NCBI RefSeq assembly: GCF_026914185.1
Contig: NC_070567.1
Location: 4,118,001 to 4,182,000 of the forward strand
Reading direction: 5' to 3'
Length of the DNA: 64,000 nt
Source: Puccinia triticina
Taxonomy: Eukaryota; Basidiomycota; Pucciniomycetes; Pucciniales; Pucciniaceae
Shown here: piece after piece, positions 30,261 through 40,060 of the stretch
Layout: each line of letters begins with the position of its first letter
Numbering within the stretch: position 1 is the first letter of the stretch
Notes under the pieces: model-generated
The model's input: the letters and a program-made list of their open reading frames with translations, nothing else
What the model was told of the DNA's origin: nothing
Database searches by the model: none
Made by a program: the position numbers and the translations under genes

Positions 30261-33200
30261 TCATTCGTGTTCAACACCAAACTCTTGTGCAAGATCAGCA
30301 AGCATGGTTGTAGATAGAATTTGCTCAATATCTTCAATATAAGCCTCCTCAAGATCAATAGTGTCTTCTTCATCACCGTCAATGAGATTTGCAGTCTCCG
30401 CATCTGGAACATCATACCTCAAAGTCCTAACAAATTGGTCGAAACCTTTTTCCACAAAATATGAAAATAGATTCAGATCAATTGATCTCTTTATGCGCTT
30501 CACTTGTTGATTCCATCTAGCAAAGATTTCCGAATCGCCAGTTTGTGATTGAGTCCTTTCAAAAACTTCTTGCATCTTGTCGTTCCAATCCAGTTGTAAT
30601 GAAGTGATTTCAATCAAGCCCATGTGAATTACTGCTATGGCGGAGGCGATGTGAGCAAGTGGTCCCTTATATGAGAATTGATGTGAATCTTTGAGCGGAT
30701 GCTCTAGATAAGGGTGTTGAAGAAGTGGCCGTAAAGTTACCGGAACAGTTGGTGGAATCAAAGGTTGAACTGAATCATCAAGGGGATTGGCTTCTGCATT
30801 TGACTGATTTTGAAGAGCAAAATACTCAATCCAATCGTCTTCATGCTGAATGAGGGCAATATACAACACCAGAAGGCGGGTGTGGCGCTCAGTAGCCCAT
30901 TGCATTGCACGTCTAGATTCCCATCCAAGCCGTCGTATTTCCTCAAGCGCACGATTAAAATAGGCCAAACGGCGGATACCTTGCTGAGTGCGTGGGTCAA
31001 CAGCCCAGGGCTCATTTGCATTGGTGAAAAGACCATCATTCCAGAATAGGTCGTCAGCTTGTAGAGCAATAAGTTCAGAATAATTGATTGTAGGTGGGGC
31101 AACACGATCTGGATTTCTGGATCGGAATGAGTCAACCTGCTGATTATATCGATCAAGCACAGAGCGTAGATTTGCAGCTCTCTTGCGCAGTGCTTTCATA
31201 ATCTTTTGTTGACCACGTGTACCTGTGGTTGCATTTTATTAGTTCTTATCTGGTCAGATCAGTTAAAGCAAAAAACAAAGCTTACCAAGTGTGCTACTCT
31301 CACCGGGCCGAGTGACCCGAAGTAATGGCTGTTTCTCCTCTACAAGTGCCAGAAATCCTCGACGAAGTTCGGTTTTTGTGTACCACAACATTGCTAGATC
31401 ATCACATTGAGTTTCTTGGATTTTACAAAAATGTGCATCAGCCCACCAGTGAAAAATAAATTATATGTGCTATTGAGAACTCGCACCAGTCAAGTTGTCT
31501 GCAACACCAGAGCTGCCTACTATCCTCCTTTGAGCCTCCAGCTCCCTCGCAACTATTGCACATGCATTAAGGCGAGAAATAGCTTGCACTGGTGTGATTG
31601 CGCTTGCTGACCTCCTAGATTAAATCAAAGTTGAAGTGCTTAGCACTCAATGAAAGCCAAAGAAATTTAAAAACGATCATACCATGCTTCGTCATGTTCC
31701 TTTTCCAAACATAGAAGACGCCCCAGTTCCACCTTTTCTCTCTCTGAGTCCCGGTCAGCATTTTGGTGATACACTTTTTCAGCGTGCCATTGTTCTTCAA
31801 AAAATGCATCTGTGTAATTAATTCCAGGGGTATATGGATTTGCCTCGCCACGTAGTTTTACTAGTGCCACTGATGATTCTTCTAGAACATTTTCTGCATG
31901 CTGAAGCTTTTGTAACAACCAGTGGGCTGAGATAAAAGAAATCAAACACCATAATACATTCTGATACCGATAAACTACATACCTGCAATCTCATTGAGTT
32001 GAGCTGTTTTATAGTCGGCAAGGGACTGGACTGAAGTTAGTCGGTGAAGTCTAGTAGATACACAAAGGCTAGGAATTAATGGGGAGAGAGATGACCAGAG
32101 CCTCTCCATGCCCTCCCCGTCTGAAAGTCCCCACCATTTGTTGAGTCGAGGGTTGTACTCCACCTGGCATGACCACTCATGCACGTATGAATGAAATACA
32201 GATGTGCCAAATCTCAAGTCAGATATTCGGTCACTCATCAGGCCACGCTGCAGTACACGGTAAACTGTGTTAGTCAACTGAAATTAAGTTAAATAAAAAC
32301 AATTGCCTGACCTTTGTGATGTGCTTTTCCAGGTGACAGCCAAGGTTGTACAGGATACCAACCTTGTGCTGGGGAAAGTCCGACAAGAGGTTGCGCAGAA
32401 TTGAAACTGGATAGTACAATCTGAGGAGATTTAAGATAATGCAGTCTCAGATGATCTGGTGTGCTTTGTCCGATTAAATGAGCAAGATAAGAAAACATAC
32501 TTCTCACCAGTTTTATAGATGTTAACAAACAGAAGTGGAATGTCATGACGACATACACTTCCAAAAAGTCCATTATCATCACATTTCTCCCATGTTGATT
32601 CGTTGCGGGTGTCGTTCGCAGCTTTGTGAGAATCCGAGCATGGTGGCTGTATAAAAAGAGTGAAATAAAAAGTTACATAATGGAATAATATGACTTATTC
32701 AAAAATATTGACGTTCCAAAACTCACATCAATACCAACTGCAGCTGCTTCAGTGGCTGCAAATAATACAGCATCGGGGCTGATCTTTGATGGTGCAATGA
32801 AGCTGGGTGGATACTGAGTTTCGGTGGGATTATCTTTACTCGCATAGGCATAGTGACGCTGCTGAAAGTTCCCATCAAGTGCAATAATGATATCGGGTTC
32901 ATTGGAATCACCTTTGACTTCATGTTGTTTATCTGCAAAGCAGCGAGGACACTTGGCTGCCCACTTGCCGTTCTGGGTGAGTTGTAATCCATCATCAAAC
33001 AAATTCTTGCGGTTAGCTTGAATTCGTGAATACAGATCAACACTATGTGAAAAAGGGACTTGGAGTATGCGTTTCCGATAGCGTCCACCACGAGAATATG
33101 TTGGCCTATTGCTTCGAGAATCCAGGAAAGCTGAGAGAGCTTTAACAAAGGCGGCAATAGAGACAACCGAAGATAGCCAGATGAGCTTGTAGAATTGCAC

Positions 33201-33918
33201 CAGTCGTATTGAGAAGGCTGTTCGAGGTTTTGTTGGGGAGCTAGCAAGATAACCGTAGTAGATAAGCCGGATAACATCTGGTGTACATTCACAAAATTTG
33301 ACTTCCGCAGATGGTTCCCGGCCTAACATGATAAATGATGTAAGGAAAGTCAAACCGTTTTCTAGTCAATCAAAGAAGGCATTGATCACACTTACTAACA
33401 ATGTCAAACAAGTCCACACGGCGGGAGTGAATCTGGTTGGCGCTACAGGAACAGAGGCTTTGGTCAAATTCAAACAAACTCGAGGTTGGACTCCATTCAG
33501 TCCAATTCCGAGTGTTATAGAAGCATAACATATAGGCTGCTATAGCTTGTTTTTCCAGTGAAATCCAACGCTGGTTGAGTTGCTCGTGTTCTTCAGCATA
33601 GCGGCGTGCTCGGTGATAGCTTGCATGGGCAGTACTTGGGAGAGCCTGTACATCCTCATCAAAGTGTTGATCGTCATAACTTCCAATAATTGGCTCGAAT
33701 TGATGCTGGCTATTTATGGGGTCGATTTCGGGAGGAGCTACATTCTCAATAAGTCCAAGCCGGCGTGCTAGGGCAATGTCCCGCTGAATGGTTTCACGTT
33801 CTCGGCGTTCTTGGGGTGCATTCCTCTCCTGGCGCGTGCTTGTCCGGCTGCGGCGGGAAGTTCCAGTAGTATTGATATTCTGTACAACAAAGGTTGGTCG
33901 GTTTTGTCGTCGCACCAT
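30261..33918 (-). CDS. KDZ transposase, nine exons, apparently intact
   Basis: Exons on the minus strand: 33918-33396, 33322-32727, 32646-32501, 32420-32312, 32277-31983, 31926-31683, 31614-31487, 31414-31286 and 31222-30261. All phases agree, giving about 1,043 aa. Order: basic N-terminus (MVRRQNRPTF); CxC-type cysteine segment (CSCSANQIHSRRVDL, then KFCECTPDVI); CPRCF; first catalytic acid in IIALDGNFQQRHYAY; CRHDIPLLFVNIYKTGE; GILYNLGCHLEKH; and the late acidic block WWGLSDGEGMERLWS, all hallmarks of Kyakuja-Dileera-Zisupton transposases with an RNase H fold. A helical C-terminal domain (320 aa) has an acidic tail. It should cut and join the ends of the surrounding element in the nucleus. 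ATG 33918 is the first ATG of the open frame. Confidence 0.9.
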
Positions 33919-34465
33919 AATTTCGAGCTGAATTTGCAAAATAACAATCGGAGCATTTTAGAAGATAAAATGGAGGGGTAAATTTGGAAGAGGGACATGA
34001 CTTACTAGGCTGAGGGCTGGAAGAGTTGAATGTTTGCTGGGTGGTGGCCGATATCTTGAAGGTACGCCAATGGTTTGAATACATCTTGTTTATTGTGAAC
34101 TGGACATTACCAGTTGGCGGGCAACAACCCGTACCCGTACCCGAGCCCAACCGGCATAGCCTGTCCGGTTCCGGCGGGGACGGGTAATGGGATAGCTTGT
34201 ATCTGCCTCGGGTAGCGCTAGAACCCGTACCCGAGCCCAACGGGTAGAATAGAGTTACTGACATATAAACACATAGTTATGTGATAACAGTGTAAATGTT
34301 TGGTCTGGCTGTGGAAGCGACGGAGTTGTAAATTTTCACATGTAAATGTCGGAGGGAGAGGGAAATGTAGGGAGGATTTGGGAGGCGCGCCAAATGACTA
34401 TCCAGAAGGCTTCACACGGCTTGTACAGGGGCTACTGGATAGTCAGTTGGGTATCGCATGGGGTG

Positions 34466-35090
34466 GTGTTTCTTGCAACCTGTGGCCAAGGAACCTTGAC
34501 TCAAGGGAAACCAGGCCTGACAGCTTGTGTTGGGTGTTCACGTGACGTCAGCACATTCATACTAGATTTTGCGTATTTTTCAAACATTTTTTGTCTTGGA
34601 AGCTCACTTGTCGAAGGACATCGATCGTTAGAACTGGAGGCTATGTACATATTTCCGGCAGACGACGAACCGCTCAGCTGTTTCGCCCTTGGGGTGTGAC
34701 CGCCGTGGTTAGGTTCCCAATTTTATGTAGCGCCGAGCGTGCGGAGAAGTCTGTGCAATCAAGCCCGCTCGATTGACGGGACCGATTCAACGTGCGTATC
34801 CGTGGTATCTATCCGATTTCGACAGTCATATTCCGCGCTACATAAGATTGGAAACCTACCTGGGCGAACTCACCGCAAGGACGATACGGCTGAGCAGCTC
34901 GTTACCTGCCGGAAATAGCCTCCATTTCCAACGATTGATGTCCTTCAACATGTGAGCTTCCAAGACAAGTGAATATTTGAATAAATAAAGTCTAATATGA
35001 ATCTGCTGTCATCACGTGAAGGGCAAAACCAGGCTGTCAGGCCTAGTTTTCCTTAGTCAAGGTCCCTTGGCCATCGGTTGCAAGAAGCAC
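34466..35090. mobile_element. MITE inserted in the right arm
   Basis: A 625-bp sequence with long inverted repeats. The ends read GTGTTTCTTGCAACC and GGTTGCAAGAAGCAC. Further in, CAAGGAACCTTGACTCAAGG faces CCTTAGTCAAGGTCCCTTGG, and TCTTGGAAGCTCACTTGT faces its complement. The left arm lacks it, passing from GCATGGGGTG to CACTGAGG with only GAGAAA between. No coding frame. A relic at 22343-22690 looks related. No clean target duplication, so superfamily is undecided. Confidence 0.7.
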
Positions 35091-35402
35091 TGAGGTGTGT
35101 GGGGAGCAGAGCTCATGGGACGAAGGACTTGGTGCGTGGGCCGTGGCGCATCGCTGTGAGTGGGGCATAAATACCGGGTGGTTCGTGGTGGATTGGAGAA
35201 ATCATCCCCAACTATCACCACCTTCAGCAACCAATCACCAACACTCTTTCTTACGATTCAATCTTTTTAATCCCGTAAGCCCATTCTTCCTCTTGGTCCT
35301 TGCTCTTGACTGCCCATTCTTCCTCTTGGTCCTTGCTCTTGACTACAAGCTCCGATTAACCCTTCTTTGCGCCCATGTCCATAGAAACCCAAGACTATCA
35401 GG

Positions 35403-35549
35403 ATGCAGCACTTCCACGGAATCAGTTCTCTCGTGGTTCTCGTCTTGGCCTCCATCGCGGGCGTTCAATCCCGGTACGTCGGTGCACCAGCTTGCAAGGA
35501 CGCCACCTGTGCCGGGGGAATCTCGACAGATGTCTACAGAGGACATTGA
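35403..35549 (+). CDS. 48-aa secreted peptide, right-arm copy
   Basis: The signal peptide is residues 1-23 (MQHFHGISSLVVLVLASIAG, then VQS). A 25-aa mature part with cysteines at 31 and 36 ends GH. It equals the left-arm copy (24114-24260) in length and pattern. Upstream are CATAAATA at 35166-35173 and a likely 5' UTR intron (GTAAGCCC at about 35276 to CCATAG at 35387). It reads outward from the transposon core. Conservation of an uninterrupted frame in both arms, while neighbouring sequence carries indels, supports translation. Confidence 0.55.
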   Translation: MQHFHGISSLVVLVLASIAGVQSRYVGAPACKDATCAGGISTDVYRGH

Positions 35550-35698
35550 AGCGCGAGAATGGAACGATTCCGGTTCACGACCTCACAACCAGCCTTTCTC
35601 AAGGATTACCTGGGCATCCATGTCTTCTGGATCCTCGCTCAACCGCTTGCTGCACCAAACATTTGTTTATTTTTTAAATACATGCCATCTTCACTCTA

Positions 35699-35995
35699 TT
35701 AAGCTCTCGTAAGCAATAACAATCTCATTAGTTCCCATGATAGCATGCGGTGAATAAAGTTCGTGAAATTTATAATCTGGTTTGGTTTGCGGAGTAAGAA
35801 ACGATAAGGCTCTGCCAATTGAGACCAAGCCGGCGAAGGAATCCCTTTCTCGTCAAAAATAAGATCTGACTTTGAGTCAGCGTGATGATATGACGCGTCT
35901 GAGGCCACAAACTCAAACCCTACAGGTATATTGCTCTGCTGGGCATTATCTTGAGTGGGACCGGCGGTCAAGATAGGGTCCCACGTTGCCGGCAC
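35699..35995 (-). CDS. conserved inward-facing ORF of the right arm, unknown function
   Basis: A 98-codon open frame (MPATWDPILTAG ... FIHRMLSWELMRLLLLTRA). Its protein sequence is conserved with the decayed left-arm copy at 23697-23976. It is probably one exon of a larger gene: in-frame similarity between the arms also exists farther out (YSIRFRCFVSVRTHEGE on this arm near 36450-36400). There is no known motif and no signal peptide. It converges on the secreted-peptide gene. Confidence 0.45.
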   Translation of the reverse strand: MPATWDPILTAGPTQDNAQQSNIPVGFEFVASDASYHHADSKSDLIFDEKGIPSPAWSQLAEPYRFLLRKPNQIINFTNFIHRMLSWELMRLLLLTRA

Positions 35996-36485
35996 TCTTT
36001 TTTGTGGGCCTCCTTCAGTCTACTCTGTAGTGACTTAGACGCGCTCGGAAACCGCCTTCCTTATTCTGCAAGCGAGTCGAACGTGGTATGAGGGGAGGGC
36101 ATTTTTCTTCTTCTCACCTTCCCCTTCCCCGGGGCTCGCTCCTGTAATCTAGCCCGGTTGCCTTGTCTGGGACAACTTGACAATTGTCTTGAAAAAATAA
36201 GACGTGAAAGGGCAGCGGATTCTCGTACCCCTGATATAACAACCTGGGACCATAGCCTGATAGGTGGTCTGACACTCACGGCCCGACGGCGGGAGGAAAT
36301 TCATTTGTTCTCGGTTACGCCGACGGGGCGGAACGCGGGTTAAGGATCGGACAGTGGTCTTGCCATTCCGCCTTCCTTGACTGTTCTTCCGTAGTTTCCT
36401 TGTACCTTGCTCTCTGCTCGTCGACCTTCGCCCTCATGGGTACGTACAGAGACGAAACATCTGAATCGAATGGAATACGGAATTA

Positions 36486-38323
36486 TGCAAACATCATAAA
36501 CCGCTTAGTCTTGACGGCCGGCGGCGGTGTGAAGTCAAACTGTGGAGGCACTCCTAAATGATGAACCTCTGTCCATCTGAAGCTATTTGACTGCAGAAGA
36601 ACGGCCGTCGAGCCGCAACGCGCAACCGGAAATACTCAAATGTATGTTTTACTTCAGGCCCCATCTGATCGTGCATTTGGCCGACATGGCGAGCACGTGC
36701 TGGCCGTTCTCTTTTGGTGGCCACTCCTAAACGCCCTCCCACCCGGCCAAAAAAAGGCCGCTCCGACGCCCACAAACTCAACAGCGAAACGGCGCAAGCG
36801 CCGTCTTTAGCAGACAGGTCCCCGGCTGGCAGAGGCGAACGCCAGTTCATCTGAGCAATTAGTCCAGTGCAGAAGAGCTGCCCTTAAATTCCCACGTGAT
36901 CACCCTCGACGGTAGATATTTTTACCCGGCAGGGAGTCCCTACCTTCGTGCCGTCCCCTCCCTTCGATGGGTTGTTGGCGGTGCAAAGGAGACCTACTCG
37001 ACTTCGCGCCAGCCTGAGCTACGCCAGAGGAACACCTTGATTCAATATAAGTTATACCCCACAGTTTTCAAGTGATATGGAAGCCAATTGGCATCCAATT
37101 CCTTCTTCTCTTTGCTGGTCAGGTCAATTAATCTGGATCGGGCCCTTCTGGTAACATCGTTTCTTCTTCTTCTTTGTTTGTAAACACAACGGTGCATCGA
37201 AAAGGCAGTTATGCTGCCTTCCAAACATAAAACACTGGGCTTAGCATGTCCAGACTGGAGATCGGGAGCTTCGGGGGCGTGGGAGTCATAGATTCCAGAT
37301 ACAAAACAAAACACTTGTTTTGCTCTTGTGACAAGCTGGGTTAAAAATATATCTTCTTCTAACGATGAAAAACAGAAGAACAAATTGCATGGTTTGGCTT
37401 GCGCTCGACTGATCGTATCCTCCGGCGCATCTTCCAGAATTCAGAATGAATGAGTTCATAAGCTGCATGCAGGTTGCGAAACTTGTCTCTGTTATGTTCC
37501 TTTCTGCGTGCCCTGGTGAAGAAACTCTGTCTTGTTGAATTGTCTAGATGTCTCCTGAAAGTTGAGGCTTGCGACCGCAAGCAACGCCTATCGATCGTTC
37601 TCTCTGCTTGCATACGGACTCCCGGCAATTTCTTATTTGTGATTATTCCCCTGCTCCTATCGAGGACATCTAATCTTAAAGTTGAAACTTTCTGAAATAA
37701 GTTGTCCGTATCTTACTCGCCCGTGCTCATGAAGCCTCCAAGGAAATGTGAAAAAAGATAGGGTTTTTCCACATACATAGATAACCAAGCCGCCAACAAC
37801 CGAAAAGAAGCAGGATTTCATTCTGATAACACATGATTTGTGTGTCAGCAGAGCCGACGGGTTTGATCGGTTTCCTTGTCCATACAGATACAATAATGGC
37901 ATGTTGATAATTAAATTAAACATTAATTAGGCGATTTTCGAGCTCGGCCGTCAAGAGGCACGATGTCCTGGACACGGATTCGGTCAGATGATGCGATCTG
38001 TTGGCTGAGGGGGCGGCAGGGGAAGGGGCAGAGTGGAGGGGCAGCTTGTGCGTGTTTGTACGTAAATAGTTCATCTTTAGGTATGTATTCGGCAGGTTAC
38101 CGAAGACGGTGTGTTTCTGTAAGTTGCGCACAGGCAGTCAGCTGGCCCCGCTGATCAGCTGACCCCCGCCTGGCTACGTAACTCCCACCCCACACTCAGC
38201 ACCTGCCACCCACTGCCAGCGACGGTCAACAGGAACCAGACGACCGCCCAGGATAACAGCTTCTTTCTCTTTTCTATCTGCCTCTCTCTCTCTCTCTCGA
38301 TCGGAAAGCAATCCCCATCTACC
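36486..38323. other. intergenic stretch before the GSK3 gene
   Basis: No supported gene in 36486-38220. The last 100 bp before the ATG are pyrimidine-rich with a CTCTCTCTCTCTCTC run at 38281-38298, which looks like a fungal core promoter or leader. Confidence 0.5.
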
Positions 38324-40060
38324 ATGTCTCGTCAGTCCACCATCCTAGCCAGAAGCAGACTGACTAGCACCAACAGAGGCTGACCTACCACCCTGCCACA
38401 CACAGTCGACGAACCGAACAAAGTCATCAAGGTCCTCGCCTGCGATGGGCGGACGGGCGAGCAACGCGAGATCGGCTACACCGGCACTCATGTTGTCGGG
38501 AACGGCTCCTTTGGCGTCGTCTTCAGCGCTCAACTCGTCGTCGGATCCGTCCATCCCTCTGGCAAGGAAGAGGTCGCGATCAAGAAAGTCTTGCAAGATA
38601 AACGATTCAAAGTCCGTCTCACCCTTTTCCTCGTCCCCCCCCCCCCCCCCCCAGACCTGCTCACCTGTATCTATGCACGGCCCCAGAATCGAGAGCTCCA
38701 AATTATGAAACTGCTGATCCATCCAAACGTTGTCGATCTACGTGCTTATTTCTATTCGAGCGGAGATAAGGTGAGCCACTCCTATCCAAGCTCCTAGAGT
38801 ATCGATATTCTTGGTTGCTTACATCACCCCCCCATACGATCCTCGGCAGGCAAAGCGCGATGAAGTCTTTTTGAACTTGGTGATTGAGTATGTGCCCGAA
38901 ACCGTGTACCGGGCCTCCCGCCACTACTCCAAATTAAAGCAGGTCAGTTCCCCAGTCCATGCTCCAGTGTATCAGGCGGCTGGCTCTCATCGCCGACTGA
39001 TCGCTCTCGCATCGCGTCCAATATGGTCTAATCGATCCGTTGGTCCCACTCATGCTTCAGGTCATGCCGATCTTGAACATCAAGCTATACGTCTATCAGC
39101 TCTTGCGATCGCTAGCCTACATCCACTCGCTTGGAATATGCCATCGAGACATCAAGCCTCAGAACTTACTATTGAACCCCTCGACCGGAGTGCTCAAGTT
39201 GTGTGATTTCGGATCGGCAAAGATCTTGGTGGCTGGAGAACCGAACGTCAGTTATATATGTTCGAGGTACTACCGAGCACCAGAGCTGATTTTTGGGGCA
39301 ACCAACTACACCACTAACATTGGTCAGTCCCCACAGTCGATAAGCCCCTCAAGTCTCGTTATAACAGTAATTCTCTCTTATAGTCTCTCCCCCCCCCTTA
39401 TTTTTCTGTCCGCGTGATCGATGTCATGGTCTTTGTTGATCTACTCAAACGTCGATACAGATATCTGGTCGACTGGATGCGTCATGGCTGAGTTGATGCT
39501 CGGCCAGCCTTTGTTTCCTGGCGAAAGCGGAATCGATCAATTGGTTGAGATCATCAAAGTCCTCGGCACTCCCACGCGAGAACAGATCAAGACGATGAAT
39601 CCTAACTACATGGAACACAAGTTTCCCCAGATCAAAGCACACCCGTTCCCGAAGGTAGGTCATTGCATATTGAGAACAGCTGCATTCATTGAAGAAAAAA
39701 AAAACTGACAGGAGATGGATTTTGATGTATACATAAATACAGGTATTCCGACCTCGCACGCCACCAGACGCAATAACGCTGGTCTCGAACCTGCTCGAAT
39801 ACACGCCCTCGTCAAGATTAACGGCGATCGAGGCGATGTGCCATCCGTTCTTCGACGAGTTGAAGCTACCGGACACCAAATTGAGCTCGGGAAAACCGTT
39901 GCCCGAGTTGTTCGACTTCACCGAGCTCGAGTTGTCCGTCAAGCCCGAGTTGATCAAGTCCTTGGTCCCCGAATTCGTGCGGGAAAAGTTGAAGGTCGAG
40001 AGGAATATCGATGTCGATAACTTCAAACCCGTCGAACTTCCGAAATTTTCCCTCGATTAA
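38324..40060 (+). CDS. GSK3/Shaggy-type serine/threonine protein kinase, seven exons
   Basis: Exons 38324-38330, 38406-38611, 38687-38770, 38850-38942, 39061-39322, 39461-39654 and 39743-40060 join in phase to 387 aa. The first exon is only 7 nt (ATG TCT C). Glycine loop [14 protein letters not shown]-binding lysine in [13 protein letters not shown], helix [11 protein letters not shown], catalytic [14 protein letters not shown], and the GSK3 activation loop [17 protein letters not shown] with its regulatory Tyr are all present. [21 protein letters not shown] and the [11 protein letters not shown] end follow. The length fits yeast Rim11/Mck1-like and animal GSK3 kinases, which act in cytosol and nucleus in stress, metabolism and development. 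It appears complete; intron 2 contains a run of about 22 C at 38637-38652 and around. Confidence 0.95.

Larger units (their letters stand above)
22778..36485. mobile_element. composite KDZ/Tet element with long inverted arms
   Basis: A left arm (22778-24711) and right arm (34296-36485) are inverted copies of each other, clearly alignable but diverged. They enclose three genes: an unknown protein and a Tet-like oxygenase on the plus strand and a KDZ transposase on the minus strand. Without later insertions (a solo LTR on the left, a 625-bp MITE on the right) each arm is about 1.5 kb. The inner boundary is sharp at AAACATTT (24711 / 34296). The outer boundary fades near CTTCAGATG / its complement, and no target duplication could be read, so the ends are approximate. 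KDZ elements with linked TET/JBP genes are known in basidiomycetes. Confidence 0.75.
34296..36485. repeat. right inverted arm of the KDZ/Tet composite
   Basis: Reverse-complement partner of 22778-24711. It contains a 625-bp MITE (34466-35090), a local 33-bp tandem duplication (CCCATTCTTCCTCTTGGTCC unit, 35279-35344), the peptide gene at 35403-35549 and an intact inward ORF at 35699-35995. Outer homology fades beyond about 36485. Confidence 0.8.

Noticed and set aside
33794..34264. 156-codon minus-strand frame considered as the KDZ start
   Set aside because: It is in a different frame from the basic N-terminus of the transposase and consists of repeats of a GGGTACGGGTTC-type word.
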